Shown in pieces: positions 36,434-44,106 of a DNA stretch of 64,000 bases; position 1 is the stretch's first letter, and the number at the start of each line of letters is the position of its first letter. The stretch is taken from the NCBI GenBank assembly GCA_963795055.1, contig CAWCGJ010000018.1, positions 186,001 to 250,000 of the forward strand, given 5' to 3'. The notes below the pieces were generated by a model, which worked only from the letters and a program-made list of their open reading frames with translations, was not told where the DNA came from and made no database searches. The position numbers were made by a program, and so were the translations under genes. This DNA is from JASHPR01 sp963795055. GTDB taxonomy: Bacteria; Actinomycetota; Actinomycetes; Streptosporangiales; Streptosporangiaceae.

Positions 36434-37484
36434 GCTGCGACGCCATCCAGTCGGCGCTGTAGGGCCGGTGCAGGTAGGACACGTTGGCGCAGCCGTGGCC
36501 GCCGCGGTCGAGCAGCAGCAGCTCGGCCGGGCCGGCCGACTCGTCGGCCAGCCGCTCGGCCTGCTGCCAGCCGACGATCCGGTCCTGGCGGCCGGCCACG
36601 ACCAGCAGCGGAACCGTCAGTCGGCCGGCCCGGCCGGCCAGGGTCAGCTCGCCGGCCCGGAGCCGGGCCTCGTCGGCGTCCGCCGACTTCGAGCGGACGC
36701 GGAACGCCTCACGGGTCAGCTCGGGCAGCTGGTCCCACCCCTCGCCGAAGCTGAACGGCCCGCTCAGCGCGATGCAAGCGCGCGGCCGCCGGTCGCCGCT
36801 GGCCAGCCGGGGCGCGTAGTAGCCGCCCAGGCTGACCCCCCACACGCCGATCCGGCCGGGGTCGAGGCCGGGCAGCGCGCTGACGGCGTCCAGGATGGCC
36901 GCGCCCGGCACCTCCCAGTCCGGCCGGATCGCCAGGTCGTACTCGGCCTCGCCCTGCCCGGGGCCGTCGACGGAGAACGTGGCCAGGCCGCGGTCCAGGA
37001 ACAGCTGCTCGGTGGCGCGGAACTCCTCCTTGGCCGAGTCCAGGCCGGGGATCAGCACCACGACCGGGTGCGGCCCGGGCCCGGCGGGACGGCGCAGGAT
37101 GGCGGCCAGCACCGCGCCGTCGAACGGGATCTCGACCCGCTCGCCCGGCGGGCGCAGATGCGGCAGCGCGTCGTTCAGGCAGCGCACCGCCGCGCCGTGA
37201 GCCTGGCGCAGCTGCGCAAGGTCCTGGACGAACAGGAACTTCGCGAAGTGGTAGTACACGGCCGCCTGGGCGAGGTGCCCCCCGCCGGACAGGAGGCGCC
37301 CGTCGCCGACGGCCTGCCGGCCGAGCGCCTCGTGCTGCGCGGCGGCGGCGCACCACGCGGCGCACCACCCCTCCCAGGTGGCGATCCCGGCGGTCACCCG
37401 CGCGAAGTCGGCCGGGTCCACGCCGTTGGCGACGAAGCGGGCGGCCCAGTGCTCGATGGCCATCGTGACGCGCCGGTCGGTCAT
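36423..37484 (-). CDS. Alpha/beta hydrolase of the FrsA/DUF1100-like group
   Basis: The 353-residue protein has a helical N-terminal domain of about 130 residues, then an alpha/beta-hydrolase fold. The nucleophile elbow GVWGVSLGGYY, the strand motif VVLIPGLDSAKEE and the C-terminal His in LDRGGHGCANV complete the catalytic set with an Asp near AGRQDRIVG. The arrangement recalls the 2,6-dihydropseudooxynicotine hydrolase type, which cleaves C-C bonds. ATG at 37484 is chosen because the upstream frame is promoter DNA and GGAAGGA precedes it. It is divergent from the dehydrogenase at 37669. Confidence 0.82.
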   Translation of the reverse strand: MTDRRVTMAIEHWAARFVANGVDPADFARVTAGIATWEGWCAAWCAAAAQHEALGRQAVGDGRLLSGGGHLAQAAVYYHFAKFLFVQDLAQLRQAHGAAVRCLNDALPHLRPPGERVEIPFDGAVLAAILRRPAGPGPHPVVVLIPGLDSAKEEFRATEQLFLDRGLATFSVDGPGQGEAEYDLAIRPDWEVPGAAILDAVSALPGLDPGRIGVWGVSLGGYYAPRLASGDRRPRACIALSGPFSFGEGWDQLPELTREAFRVRSKSADADEARLRAGELTLAGRAGRLTVPLLVVAGRQDRIVGWQQAERLADESAGPAELLLLDRGGHGCANVSYLHRPYSADWMASQLNR

Positions 37485-37634
37485 GCCGGTTATCCTTCCC
37501 CTCGCTGCACCAGGCCCGCGCTCGCCCTGCCGGCCGCGAACGCGGGTGATCGGCCGCGAAAGGCAGGTAACAGCTTGGTCATCTACCGCCGACAGGCGTT
37601 GACAATCGAGTAGAGAGTGGTGAACGCTCGACGT

Positions 37635-37646
37635 GCAAACGATTGT
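37635..37646. promoter_or_regulatory. LacI-type operator between hydrolase and dehydrogenase genes
   Basis: GCAAACGATTGT matches the site at 35301-35312 at ten of twelve positions. TTGACA at 37599-37604 is a likely -35 for the dehydrogenase gene, and the operator would lie near the transcription start. Confidence 0.6.
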
Positions 37647-37668
37647 ACCGAGGGTCAGGCGGTGATGC

Positions 37669-38679
37669 ATGGCTGATCAGCACGGTGACCATCGGCTTGG
37701 CTGGCTGGGAACCGGGCGCATGGGCACCGAGATGGTCCGCCGGCTGCTCGCCGCCGGCTGTGACGTCTCCGTCTACAACCGGACGAAGGCCAAGGCACAG
37801 CCGCTCACCGCGCTCGGGGCGAAGGTCGTCGACTCGGCGGCGGACCTGTCCGGCTGCGACATCGTCTTCGTCATGGTCGGCACGTCCCAGGACCTCATCG
37901 ACGCGGTGGTCGGCCCCGGCGGGCTCATGTCGGATACCGCGATGCCGTCCATCCTGGTGGACTGCTCCACCATCTCGGCCGACGCCTCCGCGCAGGTCCG
38001 CCAGCAGGTAGCCCGCCGGGGCACCGCGCTGCTCGCCGCCCCGGTCATGGGCAACCCCCGGGTGGCCGCCGCGGGCAAGCTGACCCTGGCCGTGTCCGGG
38101 CCGCGCGCCGCGTTCGACGCCGCGCAACCATACTTGAGCCTGCTCGGCGCGGGCGCGACGTACGTGGGCGAGGATGAGCTAGCCCGCATCGTGAAGCTCT
38201 GTCACAATCTGTTCCTGGGAACTGTGGCCCAGTCGATGGCGGAGATCACCATTCTGGCGCAGAAGAGCGGGGTCGACCGGCAGGCGTTCTGGGCCTGCAT
38301 CAACTCCAGCGTGATGGGCTCACTGTTCACCCGGTACAAGACCCCCGCGTACGTCAACCTCGACTTCACGCCGACGTTCACCGCCGCGCTGCTGCGCAAG
38401 GACTTCGACCTGGGGCTGGCGGCCGCGCGGGAGCGGGAGGTCCCGATGCCGGTGGCCGCGCTGGTGCACCAGATCGTGCAGGGCCTGGTCGGCCGCGGGT
38501 ACGGGGAGCAGGACTTCGCGGCGCTGATCGAGCTTGAGGCGCAGTCGGCCGGCCTCGACCTGGTCAGCGAGGAAGCGGAGGTCTCCGACGGCCTGGGGCC
38601 GCCGGAGGGCGAGGCAGCGGTGCCCGCTGGGGGTAATAGCTCAGGGGGAGGCAATACCGGGGGAGACGACGAAGGGTGA
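37669..38679 (+). CDS. NAD(P)-dependent beta-hydroxyacid dehydrogenase (3-hydroxyisobutyrate dehydrogenase family)
   Basis: The 336-residue protein has the Rossmann motif GWLGTGRMGTEMVRRL near residue 10, the substrate-binding VDCSTISAD region and the catalytic lysine context KLCHNLFLG. The APVMGNPRVAAAGKL segment is the usual (A)APV-G signature. Family members oxidise 3-hydroxyisobutyrate, tartronate semialdehyde or related acids. It has a Gly/Glu-rich C-terminal tail of about 45 residues that is not part of the fold. The branched-chain amino acid transporter genes follow, which fits valine breakdown but does not prove it. Confidence 0.85.
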   Translation: MADQHGDHRLGWLGTGRMGTEMVRRLLAAGCDVSVYNRTKAKAQPLTALGAKVVDSAADLSGCDIVFVMVGTSQDLIDAVVGPGGLMSDTAMPSILVDCSTISADASAQVRQQVARRGTALLAAPVMGNPRVAAAGKLTLAVSGPRAAFDAAQPYLSLLGAGATYVGEDELARIVKLCHNLFLGTVAQSMAEITILAQKSGVDRQAFWACINSSVMGSLFTRYKTPAYVNLDFTPTFTAALLRKDFDLGLAAAREREVPMPVAALVHQIVQGLVGRGYGEQDFAALIELEAQSAGLDLVSEEAEVSDGLGPPEGEAAVPAGGNSSGGGNTGGDDEG

Positions 38680-38735
38680 GCCGTTGGCCTCACCACCCAT
38701 GGCCTGCCGTCGGCCGGCCGCTCCTGTCACCCCGG

Positions 38736-38755
38736 CCGGGGCCGCGCGGCCCCGG
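38736..38755. terminator. 20-base perfect GC palindrome upstream of livK
   Basis: CCGGGGCCGCGCGGCCCCGG can fold into a strong stem. It stands between the dehydrogenase stop and the transporter operon, so it may end or attenuate the upstream transcript. No T-tract follows. Confidence 0.4.
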
Positions 38756-38799
38756 ACCGGACGCTAGCTAGTGATCATCAATCGGAAGGAGGACCGGGG

Positions 38800-40050
38800 A
38801 TGAGACCTAACCGCGCCCGGTTCCTGGCTCTCGGCGCCGCGGCCATCGTGACGGTCGCCTTGGCGGCCGGCTGCAGCAGCAGCTCAAACACCAGCTCAGG
38901 CGGCAGCGCCAGCAAGCCGCCCATCCTCATCGGTACCTCGCTGTCGCTGACCGGCGACTTCTCCGCCGACGGCCAGGCGTTCCAGAAGGGCTACGACCTC
39001 TGGGTGCACGACGTGAACGCCAGCGGCGGGCTGCTCGGCCGCAAGGTGCAGCTGGTGGTGCTCAATGACAACAGCAGCCCCACCCAGGTCACCACGAACT
39101 ACCAGGACCTGATCACGGTGCATCACGTCAACCTGACCTTCGGGCCGTTCTCCTCGCTGCTCACCGCGCCCGCCGCGCTGGTGGCGCACCGGTACGGCTT
39201 CGCGTTCATCGAGGGCGCGGGCGGGTCGGGGCTGGTGTTCAGCGAGAACCTGCCCAACGTGTTCGACGTGAGCCTGCCGGTCGCGAACGAGCTGAACCCG
39301 CTGGTCGACTGGATCAGCTCGATGTCCGCCAGCCAGCGGCCGGCCACCGCGGCCTACCCGATGGCCGATGACCCGTTCGCCACGCCGCAGACCATGCTGG
39401 CGCAGAGCAAGCTGCAGCCCATGGGGGTCAAGACCGTATACTCCAAGGTCTTCCCCGAGGAGGTTCCTGACTACAAGCCCAACGCCGACGCGGTCGCCGC
39501 CACCGGCGCGCAGATGGTGGTGCTCGGCTCCACCGACGTGCCGACGGTGCAGGCCTTCATGCAGGCGTTCGAGCAGCAGCACTACAACCCCAAGATCTTC
39601 GTCGCCACCGCCGGGCCTGACCAGGGCGCGGCCTTCACCAGCGCGGTCGGGGTCGCGAATGCCACCGGCATGATGGTCCCCAACGGCTGGTTCCCGGGCT
39701 ACCCGAATGCGGCCAGCATGAAGATGGTGAATGAGTACGTGGCCAAGTACGGCGGGTCCCCCTCGGACGTCAACGCCGACGTGGCCGAGGCGTACTCGGT
39801 CGGCGAGGTGGCCGCGCAGGCCGTGAAGGCGGTCGGCGGCCCGGACAACTCGAAGATCATCAGCTACCTGCACAGTGGCGCCACGCTGAGCAGCGTTCAA
39901 GGACCGGTGATGTTCAACTCCATGGGCGAGAACGTGAAGGCGATCGCCTTCATCTTCCAGTGGCAGAACGGGAAGTTCGTACAGGTGCTCCCGACCAGCG
40001 CCACCGGTTCGGTGGCGATCATCAACCCCAAGCCGAAATGGTCTAGCTGA
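38800..40050 (+). CDS. livK: Branched-chain amino acid-type ABC transporter substrate-binding lipoprotein
   Basis: The 416-residue protein begins with a lipoprotein signal ending ALAAGC (Cys near residue 26), followed by a Ser/Gly linker. A type-I periplasmic-binding fold starts with ILIGTSLSLTGDFSADGQAF. It should capture the ligand outside the membrane for LivH/LivM. The family takes up leucine, valine, amides, urea or aromatic compounds, so the true ligand is open. GGAAGGAGGA before the ATG is strong. It is the first gene of a five-gene transporter operon. Confidence 0.88.
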   Translation: MRPNRARFLALGAAAIVTVALAAGCSSSSNTSSGGSASKPPILIGTSLSLTGDFSADGQAFQKGYDLWVHDVNASGGLLGRKVQLVVLNDNSSPTQVTTNYQDLITVHHVNLTFGPFSSLLTAPAALVAHRYGFAFIEGAGGSGLVFSENLPNVFDVSLPVANELNPLVDWISSMSASQRPATAAYPMADDPFATPQTMLAQSKLQPMGVKTVYSKVFPEEVPDYKPNADAVAATGAQMVVLGSTDVPTVQAFMQAFEQQHYNPKIFVATAGPDQGAAFTSAVGVANATGMMVPNGWFPGYPNAASMKMVNEYVAKYGGSPSDVNADVAEAYSVGEVAAQAVKAVGGPDNSKIISYLHSGATLSSVQGPVMFNSMGENVKAIAFIFQWQNGKFVQVLPTSATGSVAIINPKPKWSS

Positions 40051-40083
40051 GCCGGCGGCGCGGCGGAGCGGCACGGAGCTGAG

Positions 40084-40965
40084 ATGGGACGCCAGATCTA
40101 CGAGGCCATCGTCGACGGGATACTCGGCGGCGGGATCTACGCGCTGATGGCCGTCGGGCTGACGCTGATCTTCGGCGTGCTCGACATCATCAACATCGCG
40201 CAGGGGATCCTGGTGGTGCTCGGCGCCTATCTCAGCTACGTGCTCTCCGTCCACCTGCACATCGACCTGTTCGTGGGGCTGCTGATCACCGTCCCGGTGA
40301 TGTTCGTGATCGGCGTCGCGATCCAGGTGCTGTTCATCCGCCCGCTGCGCGGCCGGGAGCGCACGTCGATGTCGCTGCTCGCGACGTTCGCGGTGGCGCT
40401 CATCGTCGAGGGCCTCCTGTACCGGTTCTTCGGCCCGGATTTCGTGACGCTGAAGGCCTCGTACATCACCTCGAGCGTGTACGTCTTCGGGTTCTACCTG
40501 CCCTACATCTACCTGTACGGCTTCGCGCTCGCCGTGGCCTGCGTGGCGGTGATCTACCTCATCTTGTACCGGACCCGGTTCGGCCGCAGCGTGCGCGCCA
40601 CCATGCAGGACCAGATGGCCGCCCGGCTGATCGGGATCGACGTGAACCGCGTGGCCGCGGTCACGTTCGGGATCGGGGTGGCGGTCACCGCGGTGGGCGG
40701 CATGATGTTCGGCGCCACCAGCGGGGGCTTCAATCCCAACAGCGGCTACGACCTCATCTCCCGCCTGCTCGCCATCATCATCCTCGGCGGGCTGGGCAGC
40801 ATCGGCGGCGCGCTGGCGGCGGCGCTGGTGATGACCACGGCCGAGTCTCTGGTGGACATCTGGTCGCCGGACTGGGCGGTCGTGGTGTTCTACCTGGTGC
40901 TGGTGCTGGTGCTGGTGTTCCGCCCGGCCGGCCTGTTCGGCCGGCGCGCGGCGAGGGCCCAGTGA
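40084..40965 (+). CDS. livH: Branched-chain amino acid ABC transporter permease LivH
   Basis: The 293-residue permease has about eight membrane helices. Family features include DGILGGGIYALMAVGLTLIFG at the N-terminus, INIAQGILVVLGAY, and the cytoplasmic coupling loop RATMQDQMAARLIGIDVNRV. It forms the channel with LivM. It starts 33 bases after livK, and its stop overlaps the livM start (GTGA). Confidence 0.92.
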   Translation: MGRQIYEAIVDGILGGGIYALMAVGLTLIFGVLDIINIAQGILVVLGAYLSYVLSVHLHIDLFVGLLITVPVMFVIGVAIQVLFIRPLRGRERTSMSLLATFAVALIVEGLLYRFFGPDFVTLKASYITSSVYVFGFYLPYIYLYGFALAVACVAVIYLILYRTRFGRSVRATMQDQMAARLIGIDVNRVAAVTFGIGVAVTAVGGMMFGATSGGFNPNSGYDLISRLLAIIILGGLGSIGGALAAALVMTTAESLVDIWSPDWAVVVFYLVLVLVLVFRPAGLFGRRAARAQ

Positions 40966-42119
40966 GCGAGACCCCGCGGTGGCGGCACCTGGTCGCGGCC
41001 GGGTGGCGTCCCGGCGGGGCCCTGGTCGTCCTGGCCGCCTTCGCCGTGTTCCCGCTCGTGGCGACCAACCCGACGGTGACCACGATCGCGGTAGACACGC
41101 TGATCTTCGCCGCGTCTGCCGTGGCCTGGAACATCTTCTCCGGGTACTCCGGCTACATCTCCCTGGGCCAGGCGGTGTTCTTCGGCACCGGGGCCTACAC
41201 GGTGGCGATCGCGGCCCGGGCCTGGCACCTGACCGGGGATACGGTGTTCGCGCTGCTGCCGCTGGCCGGCGTGCTGGCCGGCGTGCTCGCGGTGCCGCTC
41301 GGGCTGATCGCGCTGCGGGTCCGGCGGCACACGTTCGTGGTCATCACGATCGCGTACTTCTTCATCGCGCAGCTGACGGTCACCAACCTGTCGGTGACCG
41401 GCGGGTCGAGCGGCATCCTCGCGCCGTCCCCGAACTGGGACGCCACGACGTTCAACAACCCGTTCTACTACATCGCGCTCGCGCTGCTCGTGGTCACCAC
41501 CATGGCGTCCTGGCTGATCCGGAGGTCACGTTTCGGCCTGCAGCTGCGGGCCATCCGGGACGACGAGGACCGGGCCGCGGGGCTCGGCGTCCGCGCCATG
41601 CCGGTGAAGCTGACCGCGTTCGTGATCTCGGCGGTGGTGACCGGGATGGCCGGCGGGCTGTGGTTCTACTTCATCGGCCAGGCCCTGCCCCAGTTCGCCT
41701 TCGACCCGTTCTTCGACCTGTTGGTCGTGGTGATGGCGTTCCTGGGCGGCCTCGGCACCATCGCCGGCCCGATCCTGGGCGCCCTGATCATCGAGCCCGG
41801 CCAGCAGTGGCTCACGCTGCAGTACACCAACGAGTACCTGAGCGAGATCCTGCTCGGGGTCCTGTTCCTGCTGGTGATCCTGTTCCTGCCGCGCGGGATC
41901 ATCACGACGGCCGCCGAGCTGATCGCGAAGTTCCGGGCGCGCCTGCGGCAGCGCCGGGCTGAGGCCGCGGGGCCGCTTGCCGCCGGGCCTGCGCCCGGGC
42001 TGGCCCCCGCGGACACCCGCGGCAGGGCCGGGACGACGGGCACCGAAGCCGGGACGGGCACCGAAGCCGGGCCGACGAGCACCGAGGCCGGCGCCGCGAC
42101 CCGGGAGGCCAGGCCGTGA
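40962..42119 (+). CDS. livM: Branched-chain amino acid ABC transporter permease LivM
   Basis: The 385-residue partner permease contains the LivM motifs AWNIFSGYSGYISLGQAVFFG, the coupling loop LRAIRDDEDRAAGLGVRAMP and GGLGTIAGPILGALII. The final 60 residues are a hydrophilic, Thr/Glu/Ala/Gly-rich tail with repeated GTEAG units after the last helix, which is unusual for the family. Both ends overlap their neighbours by four bases, indicating tight translational coupling. Confidence 0.92.
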   Translation: MSETPRWRHLVAAGWRPGGALVVLAAFAVFPLVATNPTVTTIAVDTLIFAASAVAWNIFSGYSGYISLGQAVFFGTGAYTVAIAARAWHLTGDTVFALLPLAGVLAGVLAVPLGLIALRVRRHTFVVITIAYFFIAQLTVTNLSVTGGSSGILAPSPNWDATTFNNPFYYIALALLVVTTMASWLIRRSRFGLQLRAIRDDEDRAAGLGVRAMPVKLTAFVISAVVTGMAGGLWFYFIGQALPQFAFDPFFDLLVVVMAFLGGLGTIAGPILGALIIEPGQQWLTLQYTNEYLSEILLGVLFLLVILFLPRGIITTAAELIAKFRARLRQRRAEAAGPLAAGPAPGLAPADTRGRAGTTGTEAGTGTEAGPTSTEAGAATREARP

Positions 42120-42892
42120 CCGCCATGCTGCGGGCCGAGGGGGTGTCCAAGGCGTTCGGCGGCGTCCAGGCCCTGAGCGACTGCACGGTCGAGGTGGAGC
42201 AGGGCAGCATCGCCGGCCTGATCGGACCGAACGGGTCGGGGAAGACCACGCTGTTCAACACCATGACCGGCTACGAGCGCGTCGACGCCGGCGAGGTCTA
42301 CCTCGGCGACAGGAAGATCACGAACCTGCGGCCGCAGCGGGTGTTCGCCCTCGGCATCGGCCGGACCTTCCAGCTCACCCGGATCTTCCCCCGGCTGACC
42401 GTGATGGAGAACATGCTGGTGGCCGCGCAGCACGCCGACCAGGGGCGGCCCCGCAACCCGCTGGCCCGGGCGGGCGGGCGCGCCGACCGGCGCCGGGCCG
42501 CGGACCTGCTCGAGTTCACCGGCATCGCCGGCCATGCCGACGCGCTGGCCGAAACCCTGTCCTACGGGCAGCGCAAGCTGCTCGAGCTGTCCTACGTGCT
42601 GGTCGCGGACCCGGCCATCGTGCTCCTCGACGAGCCCGCGGGCGGGGTGAACCCGTCGCTCATCCAGCACCTCGCCGAGCGGATCCGCGAGCTCAACACG
42701 GCGGGGAAGACCTTCCTCATCGTGGAGCACAACATGGAGTTCGTGATGGGCCTGTGCGGCCAGGTCACGGTCCTCGACTACGGGACCGTGGTCGCGACCG
42801 GGGCGCCGCAGATCATCAGGAGCGACCCGCGAGTGCTCGACGCCTATCTCGGCCTGGCCGAGGAGGAGGACTCCGATGCCCCCGGACGGTGA
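42116..42892 (+). CDS. livG: Branched-chain amino acid ABC transporter ATPase LivG
   Basis: The 258-residue ATPase has Walker A GPNGSGKTT near residue 40, ABC signature LSYGQRKLLEL and Walker B IVLLDEPAGGVNP, followed by the switch His in VEHNMEF. It drives transport with LivF. GTG at 42116 overlaps the livM stop; ATG at 42125 is an alternative. The livF start lies inside its 3' end (17-base overlap). Confidence 0.92.
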   Translation: MTAMLRAEGVSKAFGGVQALSDCTVEVEQGSIAGLIGPNGSGKTTLFNTMTGYERVDAGEVYLGDRKITNLRPQRVFALGIGRTFQLTRIFPRLTVMENMLVAAQHADQGRPRNPLARAGGRADRRRAADLLEFTGIAGHADALAETLSYGQRKLLELSYVLVADPAIVLLDEPAGGVNPSLIQHLAERIRELNTAGKTFLIVEHNMEFVMGLCGQVTVLDYGTVVATGAPQIIRSDPRVLDAYLGLAEEEDSDAPGR

Positions 42893-43612
42893 GCCGGCGC
42901 TCGTCATCGAGGGCCTGGTATCGGGCTACGGCGGCGGTGACGTGCTGCACGACGTGTCCATGACCGTGGCCGACGGGGGGATCACCTGCGTCGTGGGGCC
43001 GAACGGGGCGGGCAAGTCCACCCTGCTCGCGACAGTCAGCGGGCTGCTGCGGCCCCGCCGGGGGAGCATCACGTTCCGCGGCGAGCCGCTGGCCGGCAAG
43101 AGCCCGCGCCAGATCCTGGACCTGGGCCTGGTGCACGTGCCGCAGAACCACAGCCTGTTCCGGGAGATGACGGTCAGGGAGAACATCGAGCTCGGCGCGT
43201 ACATCGTCAAGGACCGGGGGCTGATCGCCCGCAGGCTCGCCGACATCGAGCAGATGTTCCCGCAGGTCGCGGGCTGGTCGGGGAAGAAGGCGGGCAGCCT
43301 GTCCGGCGGGGAGCAGCGTCTGGTGGAGTTCGCCCGCTGCCTGATGCTGGACCCGCGCCTGGTGATCCTGGACGAGCCGTCGATGGGCCTGTCGCCGAAG
43401 GTGCTCAAGTCGGTCTTCGACGCGGTCCGGATGATGAACTCCCGCGGCAAGACGATCCTGCTCGTGGAGCAGAACGCGCGGGCCTGCGGCTGTCCACGCA
43501 CGGCGTGGTCATGGAGAACGGGCGGGTGCGGCTGGCCGGGACCGGCCAGGAGGTCCTCGAGCATCCCGAGATCGGCGCGCTCTACCTCGGCGGCGCCGTG
43601 CGCGGCGGCTGA
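42876..43612 (+). pseudogene. livF: Branched-chain amino acid ABC transporter ATPase LivF, frameshifted near the 3' end
   Basis: Walker A GPNGAGKST, signature LSGGEQRLVEFAR and Walker B VILDEPSMGLSP are intact. After LLVEQNARA the frame changes: a shift within 43475-43483 (CGCGCGGG) gives the expected end GLRLSTHGVVMENGRVRLAG through GALYLGG, with a stop at 43610-43612. As written, the reading frame instead continues into unrelated Arg/Pro-rich sequence. One base is missing from a GC repeat, so a sequencing slip is possible. Without repair the last 45 residues would be wrong but the catalytic core would stand. The end overlaps the opposite acetyltransferase gene by 31 bases. Confidence 0.82.
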
Positions 43613-44106
43613 CCCGCCTGGCCGGCCAGCGCGAGCAGCGCCGGGCCAGCCAGCCGGTGCACCGTCCACTCGTCCATCGCGGCCGCGCCCAGCGAGGCGT
43701 AGAAGCCGATGGCGGGGGTGTTCCAGTCCAGCACCGACCACTCGAGCCTGGCGTAGCCGCGGTCGACGCAGATCCGGGCCAGCTCGGCCAGCAGCGCCTT
43801 CCCGTACCCGTGCCCGCGCAGCCCCGGCGTCACGTACAGGTCCTCCAGGTAGATGCCGTGCCGACCGGTCCAGGTCGAGTAGTTCAGGAACCACAGCGCG
43901 AACCCGGCCACCGCGCCATCGTGCTCGGCGACGTGCGCGAAGACCGCGGGCTGCACCCCGAACAGGGACCGCCGCAGGTCGCCGGAGGTCGCGGCCGCCT
44001 GGTCCAGGGACTTCTCGTACTCGGCCAGCTCGCGGACCAGCCGGTGGATCGCGGCCACGTCGCCCGGGCGGGCCTGCCTGATCACCGACGCGTCCGGCTC
44101 AGCCAT
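43582..44106 (-). CDS. GNAT N-acetyltransferase, diamine (SSAT)-like
   Basis: The 174-residue GNAT protein has the acetyl-CoA motif RGHGYGKALLAEL and the strand IYLEDLYVTPGLRG that is typical of spermidine/spermine acetyltransferases and their bacterial relatives. The DWNTPAIGFYASLGA segment is the usual GNAT motif B. The start codon overlaps the end of the amine oxidase gene by eight bases, so the two are translated together. A role in acetylating an amine handled by the oxidase is inferred. Confidence 0.82.
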   Translation of the reverse strand: MAEPDASVIRQARPGDVAAIHRLVRELAEYEKSLDQAAATSGDLRRSLFGVQPAVFAHVAEHDGAVAGFALWFLNYSTWTGRHGIYLEDLYVTPGLRGHGYGKALLAELARICVDRGYARLEWSVLDWNTPAIGFYASLGAAAMDEWTVHRLAGPALLALAGQAGQPPRTAPPR

